Part shown: piece by piece, positions 27,801-36,423 of the stretch | Position numbering within the stretch: the first letter of the stretch is position 1 | How the letters are laid out: each line of letters opens with the position of its first letter | Made by a program: the position numbers and the translations under genes | Notes under the pieces: model-generated | Told to the model about the DNA's origin: nothing | Databases searched by the model: none | The model's input: the letters and a program-made list of their open reading frames with translations, nothing else | Source: Acholoe squamosa | Taxonomy: Eukaryota > Annelida > Polychaeta > Phyllodocida > Polynoidae | Direction: 5' to 3' | Length of the DNA stretch: 64,000 nucleotides | Assembly (NCBI GenBank): GCA_949317995.1 | Contig: OX439037.1 | Location: forward strand, 22,441,182-22,505,181

Positions 27801-27835
27801 GAGGCCTGTCCTGGTTCTGCTGTAGAATCTGCCAT
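5404..27835 (-). CDS. WASHC2: WASH complex subunit 2 (FAM21), complete gene, 30 coding exons
   Basis: This gene encodes the large tail subunit of the endosomal WASH complex. It holds the Arp2/3-activating complex on endosomes by binding retromer (VPS35), and it also binds capping protein. Coding exons in transcript order (minus strand, low-high): 27800-27835, 25515-25607, 24978-25070, 24663-24734, 24215-24454, 23762-24004, 23437-23517, 23039-23102, 22659-22757, 22210-22319, 21634-21736, 19581-19646, 19101-19307, 17595-17710, 17186-17275, 16691-16902, 16268-16367, 15948-16154, 15304-15450, 13652-13868, 13030-13136, 12675-12743, 12063-12186, 10441-10499, 9143-9211, 8460-8585, 7469-8180, 6690-6838, 6008-6194, 5404-5549. 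They sum to 4344 nt, i.e. 1447 aa plus a TGA stop. All 29 introns are GT-AG and the phases match throughout. The start [12 protein letters not shown] is the only in-frame ATG before the conserved head. The length is close to human FAM21 (about 1340 aa). Exon content is read directly; function is inferred from the family. An extra alternative exon cannot be excluded. Confidence 0.96.
6313..6491 (-). mobile_element. SINE family A, copy with perfect 12-bp target duplication
   Basis: A 179-bp insertion flanked by TAAATAATAGCA at 6301-6312 and again at 6492-6503. On the minus strand it starts CGGGCTTCCCTAGCCCACTT and ends in a (CAAT)n-like tail. The body matches 28192-28376 over about 110 bp (ATATGTGCACCACACACATC). 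Direct repeats plus a simple 3' tail mark LINE-driven retroposition. It lies in the WASHC2 intron between exons 28 and 29. Confidence 0.85.
7469..12186 (-). CDS. WASHC2: WASHC2 exons 23-27: capping-protein-binding region
   Basis: Residues 925-1287. Exon 23 has [13 protein letters not shown] followed by [11 protein letters not shown]. Exon 25 ends in SVGKLQ and exon 26 opens [13 protein letters not shown], together matching the family segment IGKIQANLAINPAALLP. The exon 26/27 junction gives [20 protein letters not shown], which aligns with the basic CPI (capping protein interaction) motif of human FAM21. CPI motifs bind CapZ and weaken its hold on barbed ends. Exon 27 is the largest coding exon (712 nt). 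After the CPI motif it continues with Ala/Pro-rich sequence and a run of DLF/DIF motifs. That CapZ binds here is inferred from the family. Confidence 0.93.
8768..8870. repeat. Palindromic family fragment in a WASHC2 intron
   Basis: GGCATGATGCACGAATGCAA followed by GGCAAGTTACTCGCC and TACATTCATGCATCAC. This is the typical core of the dispersed family, without recognisable ends. Confidence 0.5.
9029..9091. mobile_element. Miniature TTAA-flanked CCC...GGG element, 63 bp
   Basis: Starts CCCTCCAAAG and ends CCTTTAACGGG. It is directly flanked by TTAA at 9025-9028 and 9092-9095. The interior has the GCATGC and TTTAAGGCAG motifs of the larger dispersed family. CCC/GGG ends beside a TTAA duplication are the piggyBac signature. 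Confidence 0.65.
9661..10214 (-). mobile_element. SINE-like retroposon family B, 554 bp, with 12-bp target duplication
   Basis: The insertion is flanked by ATTGATTGGTGT at 9649-9660 and 10215-10226. Its minus-strand 3' end reads GAGTTCCTCGATGGCCCCCG, GACGTAAAACTAAAC and then (CAAA)n. Near 9805-9850 it holds about three tandem copies of GACCGAATCTATGA. At 554 bp it is long for a SINE and could be a deleted LINE derivative; no reverse transcriptase reading was seen. Truncated copies of the same 3' end lie at 31968-32028 and 55795-55850. It lies in the WASHC2 intron between exons 24 and 25. Confidence 0.8.
10229..10260. repeat. Short perfect hairpin beside retroposon B
   Basis: CACTGCTCATAACTT followed closely by AAGTTATGAGCAGTG: a 15-bp stem with almost no loop, a few bases after the right target duplication of the 9661-10214 element. 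Confidence 0.7.
10562..11437. repeat. Tandem array, 58-bp unit, about 15 copies
   Basis: The unit runs GCTATGCCCTTGTCATCACG, ATGCATGATTGTAGCCCTGG, TGAGTAACTCACATCTGT. Copies differ mainly at a few positions (ACATCTG/ACACCTG/ATACCTA, CTT/CTC). The unit contains the GATGCATGA...AGCCCTGGTGAGTAACTCAC core of the dispersed palindromic family, so the array probably grew from one such insertion. It lies in the WASHC2 intron between exons 23 and 24. Confidence 0.9.
12675..23517 (-). CDS. WASHC2: WASHC2 exons 7-22: acidic LF-motif tail
   Basis: Residues 260-924 form a low-complexity, presumably unstructured tail. It is built from repeated LF motifs in acidic context, the LFa motifs that bind the VPS35 subunit of retromer in human FAM21. 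Examples are [28 protein letters not shown] (exon 13), [15 protein letters not shown] (exon 14), [14 protein letters not shown] (exon 17), [16 protein letters not shown] (exon 19) and [16 protein letters not shown] (exon 21). Exon 8 carries [12 protein letters not shown], matching the SFADELAARIKG segment of the family. Exons 12 and 15 carry the repeated K-x-P-x-G-x-[VI]-S-[MI]-F motif. Several exons encode about one LF pair each, which suggests growth of the tail by exon duplication. Confidence 0.94.
13213..13453. repeat. 240-bp dispersed element, copy 1
   Basis: Starts AACAAGAAATGCGGTCGTGA and ends around the palindrome-rich CCGTACCGCTTCGCGGTACC, GCCGCTACGCGGCG, GGGAGGCACTAAAA. It matches 34625-34862 in opposite orientation over its full length. 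No coding content. It lies in the WASHC2 intron between exons 20 and 21. Confidence 0.75.
14207..14436. mobile_element. MITE with long TIRs and TTA target duplication
   Basis: A 230-bp element. Its ends read GGCCACACCAAAAAAATAAG then TTGGTCTA at the left and the inverse at the right (about 36 bp). TTA flanks it at 14204-14206 and 14437-14439. A 3-bp TTA/TAA duplication fits PIF/Harbinger-type transposons. No coding content. It lies in the WASHC2 intron between exons 19 and 20. Confidence 0.8.
18165..18670 (-). pseudogene. Non-LTR retrotransposon remnant (end of reverse transcriptase ORF)
   Basis: Two minus-strand pieces in different frames read [20 protein letters not shown]... and ...[40 protein letters not shown]. 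Both are typical of the C-terminal part of LINE reverse transcriptases (the YCS..W and GA..WN.LP..... F K motifs). The first stops at 18473 and the second begins at 18437, so the frame is broken. The catalytic FADD region is absent: a dead, 5'-truncated copy in a WASHC2 intron. Confidence 0.6.
20918..21220. repeat. Direct duplication with short GGCCCCCTGGACAC repeats
   Basis: GGCATGGTTACTAAAATAAA, AGATGGCGGAT occurs at about 20918 and 21106, each followed by AGCGAGA/AGCAAGA and GCCAATTTCAAAATTT. Between the copies (21038-21100) are four imperfect copies of CTGGACACCTGGCCCC. Confidence 0.7.
21922..22130. repeat. Palindromic family fragment in a WASHC2 intron
   Basis: Starts near GCCCTTTCTTTAAGAACCGC and ATGATGCC, then has GATGCACCAATGCAGCAGTG, GATGCATCATG and GATGCATGAATACAATAGTG, GGCGAGTTATTCACC. 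The left terminus resembles the family end but the right terminus is unclear. Confidence 0.5.
23762..27835 (-). CDS. WASHC2: WASHC2 exons 1-6: conserved N-terminal head
   Basis: Residues 1-259 form the globular head that, in the family, packs with the other WASH complex subunits. Visible landmarks are [20 protein letters not shown] (residues about 18-37), [19 protein letters not shown] (about 45-63), [20 protein letters not shown] (spanning exons 4/5), the lysine/glutamate-rich stretch of exon 5, [20 protein letters not shown] across the exon 5/6 junction, and an acidic serine-rich segment ending exon 6. Exons 1-7 are all phase 0 at both ends, so skipping any of them would keep frame. Exon 1 encodes only 12 residues and is separated from exon 2 by a 2.2-kb intron. 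Confidence 0.95.
25189..25266. repeat. 39-bp direct duplication
   Basis: TATGTATAGTCTACAAGAAA, TAATGCATTTTTTCATAAT occurs twice in a row without change. It lies in the WASHC2 intron between exons 2 and 3. Confidence 0.85.
26165..27400. mobile_element. Foldback repeat cluster in WASHC2 intron 1
   Basis: The segment 26165-26350 (CCTCGGCCAGCGGCTATT, GTATTCCAGTTAATTGTTTT, GATCTAGATAAGAATCTGAT) returns inverted at 26480-26640. Diverged copies lie at about 26800-26880 and inverted at 27195-27390. Short open frames here arise from the repeat and are not genes. Confidence 0.6.
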
Positions 27836-27960
27836 AATTTTGTCCGTTCTGGGGGCGGTGGCTAGGCCTCTTGTGTTGTGAGCGCCATATTGCTTTGATC
27901 ATGTGACGAGTCGTAAAAGATTTAGGAACCATTTCGGAGGTTAGTTGGGTATCAACCTGG
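27836..27960 (-). promoter_or_regulatory. Putative WASHC2 promoter and 5' UTR
   Basis: This is the sequence immediately upstream of the WASHC2 ATG. On the minus strand it has AATATGGCG (27883-27891), which fits the YY1-type AANATGGCG core promoter element. It also has a GC box (GGGGGCGG on plus, 27851-27858) and TCATGTGA (27899-27906), an M-box of the kind bound by MiT/TFE factors. No TATA box is visible. The combination suggests a TATA-less housekeeping promoter. The transcription start is not determined. Confidence 0.4.
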
Positions 27961-28191
27961 ACTTAAAAAATAAAAACGGTGAGAAAATGAAAAAAAAATT
28001 ACACTTGTGGATAATAAATAGCAATGTTTAAGCTATAAATGAATGGGGATTTCCATGGTTTTCTATTTTAAGCAGCAAACCAACTTGGAAACCGATTACT
28101 GCGGTCACGCTAGTCCTCGGGAATTCCTCTACCGCACTTCGCGCGGACGCGCACCATCGGGACGTCGTCATTTCTGAGGCGGGAATGAAGG

Positions 28192-28376
28192 AGTGAGTGA
28201 GTGAGTAATAGATGTTTAACGCCATTTCGACAGCTAAGGTCATATTCATGGCGAGAACTACATTACACAATTTCACAGGGGAATGTGTCAGTGCCTGCAC
28301 ATATGTGCACCACACACATCCCGAGGGGATAGGAAAGAGGAGAAATAAACCCTTTTAAGTGGGCTAGGGAAGCCCG
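28192..28376 (-). mobile_element. SINE family A, second full copy
   Basis: A 185-bp insertion flanked by CGGGAATGAAGG at 28180-28191 and 28377-28388, a perfect 12-bp target duplication. The minus strand reads from CGGGCTTCCC to GACCTTAGCTGTCGAAATGG, CGTTAAAC and a (TCAC)n tail. It differs from the 6313-6491 copy in the tail half, so the two may be subfamilies. It lies just upstream of WASHC2. Confidence 0.85.
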
Positions 28377-29959
28377 CGGGAATGAAGGTAGGCCTACGGT
28401 AATTAAGGGGGCACCCCGGGGGGGGGGACTCAATATTTGAGTGTTTGGAACAGATTTAAGCATTTATTAGAAAATACCATCAAGAAGCTTCAATAGATAG
28501 GAGGTGAAACTCAGAGCTTTACCTATGGACACAGTGTAACAGCCCCCCCCCCTCTACCCCCCCCCCCCTTCAAAGTAGGCTCCCTTTTGTGTTCAGTATT
28601 GAGTCCTATGTAGGATAAGGGGGTTTTATAATATAGAGATGTCAGGAATCTTTATCAGAGTGATATCAAATGGAAACAAGGGGCCACCTATGCCAGAAAA
28701 TCCTGCTGAATCCAGAATTTGTGATCTTGATTCTCAAAATTTGACCAAAAGTACCTAAAAAGGAGGTTTGATGATGAGAATATTTTAAAAATGTACAAAA
28801 GTTATATTGAAAATGATTGGAACTATTTATAGATGCAACATGCTAATCAAAGTCAATACCTGAATCTACATATCCTAATGTTTGCCTATCTCAACCTGAC
28901 AAGTACTCTACCTGTGTATGGCTCTGCCTCTCCCACATACTGCCTATCGTTTAGTCTACCTATCACTCATACTACGTATCCCTTGAAACATCTAGAGTTT
29001 AATTAGGTTTTCTCTCAAATGGCTTAAAGGATTAAAGTTTACCCTTCACCTTTGTACCTAATTTTCTCTGTACATTCTTACCATTTGTCTACCTATCCTC
29101 AATCTGCCTATCATTCACTTTACCTATCCCTCATGGTGACTATCCCCCAACTCTTCACATCCCTCATGTTTGACTGGCACATCTGTAATATTACCTAGCA
29201 CCAATGTATCTTTTGAATATGCTCACCTTACAAGGTACCCTCTGTACCTATCTCTTAAACTGTTTATTACCTATCCTCCTTGCTACCCATCCTCTTCAAT
29301 ACCTATCCCTCAAGCTCACTTTATAGCTTTCCTTCCTATCACAGCTTGATCAGCTGGGATAGCCCACGACCAACCTTCATTTTGATCTCTTAGTCAACCT
29401 ATCCCCTAAGGAACAAATTTAACAGTCTACCTCACACATACATCTACCTATCACTCATGCTATATATCATTGAGGTTACCTATCCTTCAGGCTGCCTATC
29501 CTTCATGGTATATAGCCCTCAGTTTTTTAACTTGTCAAGTGGGATAGCATGAACGATATGCAGCATGAAGGATAGGAAGAGGGGAATAAACAACATACAT
29601 GTAGGATAGGAAGTAAGCTAGTCTAATGATAGCCATGGTGAGGCATTTTAGAAAAGCATGATAATTCAATGGGCTGAGGGATATGTAAGGTAAACATGAG
29701 TGATATGCAGACTTGAGGATAGGTACAATGAGCGATAGGTATATTTCACAAGGCATAGACTATAAGAGCTACTATAAAGGTAGAAAGAATAGCATACAAG
29801 GGGTCCATGGTTAGGAGATTATGTTAAGGATTCAATTGAAAATTTAGAATCTAAGATCTATGATCAAGAGGCCCGTGTTAAGGATGCAATTGAGAGGATT
29901 CAATTTAGGATCTGTCATCTATGATCAAGATATTAGGGTTTCATATTTAAATTTGACGA

Positions 29960-30290
29960 TCAATTCTGAGTTTAATATCAATTCTAAAAGCAGTTAAATT
30001 GCAGTGCGTTTCCCGGATTAGAAATTTATCCCATATTTTTGGCAAAGTAAACACAGCAAAGCTGTAATGCCGTGCATATTCATATCATGTTCTAAGAAGT
30101 ATAGAATTGATTTACAACATTTTTAATATGATAGTAGATCAAAATTTTCAGAACAAATATTATTTTAATATGGAATCTAAAAGCCCTTCATATGTTGTGT
30201 GTTTTGCAATTTATTAATCTATAACATACTTTCAGGAAAGTAAACACAGCAATGCTGTAATGCCGTGCATATTCCTATGATGATCCAAGG
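29960..30290. repeat. Direct duplication within the left foldback arm
   Basis: GTAAACACAGCAAAGCTGTA followed by ATGCCGTGCATATTC occurs at about 30048 and again at about 30239, with similar flanking TTTGCAATTTATTAATC-type sequence. It lies in the part of the left arm missing from the right arm. Confidence 0.6.
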
Positions 30291-30439
30291 AAAAAAGATC
30301 ATTATATATGAACTCTATGGCCTTTGGAATGGACCTATACTTAAATATATGCTCTGATTGTGGTGCTTCCTTGCTCTCCATGTAAAATCCTGCCCCATTG
30401 CTATAGTATGGAGTAAACCTATGCCTGGATTAAAATATG

Positions 30440-32960
30440 CAAATAAGGAATGTGTGTGAGGGTTGGGAGTAGTGTGGTGGTGGTATTGGTGGTGGTGGTG
30501 TCACAATGGTCACTAACATCCATCTTATAACTTTTGAAGATCAAAATTGACCATATATGGCCTGGATCCCTGTGATTCCTGAAACCAAGATGGCCGACAC
30601 ACAAGGAAAACAAAAGAATTAGGTAGTTGAGGTGTCCCAATGGTCACTAACATCTATCTGATAACTTTTGAAGATCAAAATTGACCACATATGACCTGGA
30701 TCCCTGTGTTTCCTAAAACCAAGATGGCCGACACACATGGAAAACAATAAAATTGGGTAGTTGAGGTGTCCAAATGGTCACTAACCATAACTTTTGAAGA
30801 TCAAAATTGACCATATATGACCTGGATCCTTGTGTTTCCTAAAACAAAGATGGCCGACACACATGGAAAACAACAAAATTGGGTAGTTGAGGTCCCCCAA
30901 TGGTCACTAACATCCATCTGATAACTTTTGAAGATCGAAGTTGACCATATACGGCACATGGCTATTGTATTATTGACCAATGGGAGGCATCCCTGGCATA
31001 TACTGCGGAGTCGGGGGCTGAAGGTGTTAGTCATGGTGCCGTCGGGGTCTAATGGCGGCCCCCAGCTGATAATGGCTATGTGAGCTATATGGCCTGGATC
31101 CCTGTGTTTCCTAAAACAAAGATGGCCGACATATATGGAGAACAATAAAATTAGCTAGTTGAGGTGTCCCAATGGTCACTAACAGCCATCTGATAACTTT
31201 TGAAGATCAAAATTGAACACATATGACCTGGATCCCTGTGTTTCCGAAAACCAAGATGGCCGACACACATGGAAAACAATAAAATTAGGAACTTGAGGTG
31301 TCCCAATGGTCACTAACATCCATCGGATAACTTTTGAAGATCGAAGTTGACCATATATGGCCTGGATCCCTGTGTTTCCTAAAACAAAAATGGCCGACAT
31401 ATATGGAGAACAATAAAATTAGCTAGTTGAGGTGTCCCAATGGTCACTAACATCCATCTGATAACTTTTGAAGATTAAAATTGACAATATATGAGCTGGA
31501 TCCCTGTGTTTCCTAAAACAAAGATGGCCGACACACATGGAAAACAATAAAATAGGCTAGTTGAGGTCTCCCAATGGTCACTAACATCCATCTGATAATT
31601 TTTAAACATCAAAGTTGACCATATATGGCCTGGATCCCTGTGTTTTCTAAAACAAAGATGGCCGACACATATTGAAAAAAAAAAAAGAATTAGGTAGTTG
31701 AGGTCTTTCAATGGTCACTAACATCCATCTCATAACTTTTGAAGATCAATATTGACCATATATGAGCTGGATCCCTGTGATTCCTGAAACCAAGATGGCC
31801 GACACATATTGAAAAAAAAAAAGAATTAGGTAGTTGAGGTCTTTCAATGGTCACTAACATCCATCTCATAACTTTTGAAGATCAATATTGACCATATATG
31901 ACCTGGATCCCTGTGATTCCTGAAACCAAGATGGCCGACACATATGGAAAACAACAAAATTGGGTTTGTTTGTTTGTTTGTTTGTTTGTTTAGTTTTATG
32001 TCCGGGGGCCATCGAGGAACTCAGACTTGTAGTTGAGGTCCCCCAATGGTCACGAACATCCATCTGATAACTTTTGAAGATCGAAATTGACCATATATGG
32101 CCTGGATCCCTGTGTTTCCTAAAACAAAGATGGCCGACATATAAGGAGAACAATAAAATTAGCAAGTTGAGGTGTCCCAATGGTCACTAACATCCATCTG
32201 ATAACTTTTGAAGATTAAAATTGACAATATATGAGCTGGATCCCTGTGTTTCCTAAATCAAAGATGGCCGACACACATGGAAAACAATAAAATAGGCTAG
32301 TTTAGGTCTCCCAATGGTCACTAACATCCATCTGATAATTTTTGAAGATCAAAGTTGACCATATATGGCCTGGATCCCTGTGTTTTCTAAAACAAAGATG
32401 GCCGACACATATTGAAAAAAAATAGAATTAGGTAGTTCAGGTCTTTCAATGGTCACTAACATCCATCTTATAACTTTTGAAGATCAAAATTGACCATATA
32501 TGACCTGCATCCCTGTGTTTCCTAAAACAAAGATGGCCGACACACATGGAAAACAATAAAATAGGCTAGTTGAGGTCTCCCAATAGTCACTAACACCCAT
32601 CTGATAATTTTTGAAGATCAAAATTGACCATGTATGGCCTGGATCCCTGTGTATCCTAAAACAAAGATGGCCGACACATATGAAAAAAAAATAGAATTAG
32701 GTAGTTGAGGTCTTTCAATGGTCACTAATATCCATCTGATAACATTTGAAGATCAAAATTGACCACAAATGACCTGGATCCCTGTGTTTCCTAAAACCAA
32801 GATGGCTGACACACATGGCAAACAATAAAATTGGGTAGTTGAGGTGTCCCAATGGTCACTAACATCCATCTGATAACTTTTTAAGATCAAAATTGACCAT
32901 ATATGGCCTGGATCCCTGTGTTTCCGAAAACCAAGATGGCCGACACACATGGAAAACGGT
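30440..32960. repeat. Tandem array, about 134-bp unit, about 18 copies
   Basis: Each unit contains CAATGGTCACTAACATCCAT, CTGATAACTTTTGAAGATCA, GGCCTGGATCCCTGTGTTTC and CAAAGATGGCCGACACACAT, then an AACAATAAAATT spacer. Starts recur every 133-136 bp from about 30508 to 32857. One unit is interrupted by unrelated sequence near 30960-31085 and another by the retroposon fragment at 31968-32028. Confidence 0.92.
31968..32028 (-). mobile_element. Retroposon family B, 3' fragment inside the 134-bp array
   Basis: (TTTG)n followed by GTTTAGTTTTATGTCCGGGG and CCATCGAGGAACTCAGACTT on plus. It is a 5'-truncated copy of the 9661-10214 element that interrupts one unit of the 134-bp tandem array, so it inserted after the array formed. 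Confidence 0.75.
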
Positions 32961-34624
32961 CCCAAGACTCCAAATAATCCAATGCCACGCCACTTAAAAC
33001 TCCTAAAAAAGTGCATCATACTTATGTGTACATGTATACATAAATATACATGTAGGTGGCCTTTAGTGGGTTAATAGTCAGTGGTGCTGAGAAATGCACC
33101 ACCAGCAGAAGAGAACCACATGGTGCTGGGGGAGGTGGTGGCAGGCAGGTATGGGGCCACCACAGGAGCACAGCCACCACCACTATTCAGAGGTGGGTGG
33201 GGGGGGGGTATATATACTATATACCATGGCTCTGCCTGAGGTGTCCAGGGCTACCACCACTCTGTCCCCAGGGTCTACAATAACAGGTCCACCAACACCA
33301 CCACTGCCACCACTTCTATGCTTGACTGATTTGCAGATTTTAATCCAGGTATAGGCATACTCAATACTGTACCTATGACAGGATTATACATGGAGAGCGA
33401 GGAAGCACCACTATGAGAGCTTGTATTTAAGAATGGGTCCCCTCCTATAGCCGTTCATTCCTAAGAATGAACGGCAACAAGGTGAGAGATACATAGATAG
33501 CTGGTTAGGTAGGCAGAGGGCTATATACCATGAAGGATAGGCAGCATGAAGGATAGGTAACCTCAAGGATATATAGCATGAGTGATCAGTAGATGTATGC
33601 TTGAGGTAGACTGTTGGATTTGTTCTTTAGGGGATAGGTTGACTAAGAGATCATACAAAGGTTGGATGTGAGCTATCCCAGCTGATCAAGCTGTGATAGG
33701 CAGGAAAGCTATAAATTGAGCTTGAGGGATAGGCATGAAGAGGATGGGTAGCAAGGAGGATAGGTAATAAACAGTTTAAGAGATAGGTACAGAGGGTACC
33801 TTGTAAGGTGAGCATATTCAAAAGATACATTGGTGCTAGGTAATATTACAGATGTGCCAGTCAAATATGCGGGATGTGCAGATTTGGGGGATAGTCACCA
33901 TGAGGGATAGGTAAAGTGAATGATAGGCAGATTGAGGATAGGTAGACTAATGGTAAGAATGTACAGAGAAAATTAGGTACAAAGGTGAGGGGTAAACTTT
34001 AATCCTTTAAGCCATGTGAGGGAAAACCTAATTAAACTCTAGATGTTTCAGGGGATAGGTAGTATATGTGATAGGGCAGACTAAGGGATAGGCAGTATGT
34101 GGGAGAGGTAGAGCCATACACAAGGAGAGTACTTGTCAGGTTCGGATAGGCAAACTTTGGGATATGTAGATTGAGGTACTGACTTTGATTAGCATGTTGC
34201 ATCTATAAAAAGTTCCAATCATTTTCAATATAACTTTTTTACATTTTAAAAATATTCTCATCATCAAACCTCATTTTTAGGTACCTTTGGCCAAATTTTG
34301 AGAATCAAGACCACAAATTTTGGATTCAGCAGGATTTTCTGGTATAGGTGGCCCCTTGTTTCCATTTGATATCACTCTGATAAAGATTCCTGACATCTCC
34401 ATAAACCCCCTTATCTTACATAGGACTCAGTACTGAACACAAAAGGTAGCCTACTTTTAAGGGGGGGTAGAGGGGGGTGGCTTGCACTATAGGACTCTAT
34501 AGAGTAACATATCCTAGGGAACCTATACTATTCTTGATACCATTTCCGGATACAAACTATAACGTTCTGGAAACATCATCTTTATTTACGTTTGTAAAAG
34601 CATTTGTTAGTTTTTTTGGGGGCT

Positions 34625-34862
34625 TTTTTAGCACCTCCCATGCCGCATAGCGGCGGTACCACGAAGCGGTACGGGAGTGCGCTATGATGATTGCATTTGC
34701 CCCATGTGATGAGGTCTCACAATACAAAATTACTGAATAGAGAAATTGATAATTGTGAAATCTTCTTTATGTCTGCTTTTATGAGACATGTCATCAAACA
34801 CTGGTATACCGACATTAATGGCAGGAGGCATTTTTTTATGCAGTCACAACCGCATTTCTTGT
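34625..34862. repeat. 240-bp dispersed element, copy 2 (inverted)
   Basis: Inverse of 13213-13453: GCACCTCCCATGCCGC, CGAAGCGGTACGGGAGTGCG through ATGATTGCATTTGCCCCATG to CAACCGCATTTCTTGTT. It sits just outside the right foldback arm. Confidence 0.75.
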
Positions 34863-35329
34863 TATGTCAAAATTAGTAATTAAAACGTTTTCTTTTTTTC
34901 GTGATTTTTCTTTAGTAGATATACACATTTGACATTTTTACGTTTAAAACAAACGTGTGGCAAACTCAAAAACCTGAAAAGAACATTTTTGACGTTAAAA
35001 ACGTTTTTATTCTGTCAAGTGGGCCCAATTGACAACAACAACAAAAAACAACGTTTTTTTTTATACCAGTAATGTTAGGCCTACATGTGGAAAACACGTT
35101 TTCCGTAGGCCATACATTGAACGATTTTATAGACGCATTGTAAATGGGTTTTTTTTCAACGTTTACTTGTGAGAAATGGGTAAACACATCGAATCTTCTG
35201 GTTTTTTTTTCTGCATCAAAAAAGCCCCTCTTTAACCCATTACAGGCCATAATAGTGAAATGATAGTTCCCATTGATCACCGTGATGCACAAAGGCAGCT
35301 GCAGGTTTAAACACTTCCCTTTCAGTCAT

Positions 35330-35720
35330 GAGCCATTTCATTCTACATGAAAGCTAATCCTAAAGTATTTCTATGTAATTAAGTTGTATCAAGTTCTACT
35401 TAGAATGCCCAATTTCTGATAGTTCACTCTTTCCAAAATAACATGATAATATTGATCAGTGTATTTATCAATTTGTAGGCCTGAAATTACCTTTAGCGAG
35501 TCCTGTGCATGAGAAAACTTCAGGCCGGAACAATTATTTACAGGCCAATCGCCTGCATTTGTCATTAGTATCTTCCCCTGTACTGTTACCCCTCTATGGA
35601 CCACACAGTGCTTTAGAGCATTGTTATTTTGTTGATGTGATAAATTGATACAGCACCGATTAGTCCAATTACCCTGGCTGCATTCATATGATCATTTAAA
35701 GACCACAATTTGACATAGGC
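35330..35720. repeat. Composite repeat shared with 39990-40340
   Basis: The order of segments (TTAAGTTGTATCAAG, ACCTTTAGCGAGTCCTGTGC, GCATTTGTCATTAGTATC, then CCTCTATGGACCACACAGTG and GCTTTAGAGCATT) is the same as at 39990-40340, in the same orientation with moderate divergence. Confidence 0.55.
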
Positions 35721-35822
35721 ATGTTTATGATTGACGGATTTAGGGGGGGGGGACACATGCCAATAAACACAAAACTTTATCCAACGTAGCAAATTGGTAG
35801 ATATTGAACATTTAAACAACCT

Positions 35823-35935
35823 AAAATGTTATGTCCTGGTTACGTTGGGTGAACGTTTAGATACAATTTACGTGGTTTAACATGGTGCGAAAATGTTCTA
35901 AACGTTCCTGGAAAGTATTCAGGACATAACGTTTT
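35823..35935. mobile_element. Small MITE with AACGTTATGTCCTG-type ends
   Basis: AAAATGTTATGTCCTGGTTA at the left mirrors CAGGACATAACGTTTT at the right. The interior is rich in AACGTT motifs. Upstream, 34880-35170 also has many ACGTTTT motifs and may be a decayed relative. Confidence 0.55.
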
Positions 35936-36130
35936 CAGATGATTCTATGTACATCTATATAGTTGATATATATAGAGAGAGACTATGTTCATTTTAATAG
36001 GTTCATATACATGTCTGCGTTTACTGGGATGGCTGAGGAATTTCAATTTCTACAATATCAAATTTGGCACCACAAGCTTTAAGGGATAAAATTGCAGCAG
36101 CTTTCAAAATTTTAAATCTGTGATTCATTA

Positions 36131-36206
36131 AGAGAAAGTGAGCGAGTGAGTGAGTATTAGATTTAACTAACGCCATTTCAACAGCTAAGGTCATATTCAT
36201 GGCGAG
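36131..36206 (-). mobile_element. SINE family A, truncated copy
   Basis: Only the 3' part is present: the (TCAC)n-type tail and the segment AACGCCATTTCAACAGCTAA (plus strand), nearly identical to 28210-28255. The 5' half is missing, as is common for retroposed copies. Confidence 0.65.
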
Positions 36207-36423
36207 CATTAAGGGGTATTTTTGACTCTCCATTTGGCCACCAGGGGGCATTGGAGAGCAAAGTAAGTCTAAGATGCGTATAAAAATGTTAGTTGCCATG
36301 GTAACCATTCTGTCAATCGAAATTTAAAAGTTTTTATGCAATTTTTTGGGGATTTTCATCAAGAATCCCAAAACTGAAAATAGTAATAGAAAATTCCCCC
36401 CAGGCTGAATTATTCCAATTTTA

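Larger units (their letters stand above)
28525..34490. mobile_element. Foldback-like element: long inverted arms around a 134-bp tandem array
   Basis: The left arm (about 28525-30435) and right arm (about 33340-34490) are inverted copies. TCAGAGTGATATCAAATGGA at 28655 pairs with TCCATTTGATATCACTCTGA near 34362, and GATCAGCTGGGATAGC near 29350 pairs with GCTATCCCAGCTGATC near 33670. Much of each arm is degenerate short repeats of CCTATCC/GGATAGG. The left arm has about 0.8 kb extra (29530-30320). The centre is the 134-bp array. No transposase is seen. The organisation resembles Drosophila FB and sea-urchin TU foldback elements. Confidence 0.7.

Noticed and set aside
30419..33019. Several minus-strand open frames of 70-115 codons with repeated CVGHLCFRKHRDPGHIW-like peptides
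   Set aside because: They are readings of the 134-bp tandem array, whose unit is close to a multiple of three. Copies shift frame and are interrupted by stops and insertions.
33056..33354. Proline/glycine-rich open frames in a CCACCA-biased region
   Set aside because: Composition-driven, with two overlapping frames and no family match.
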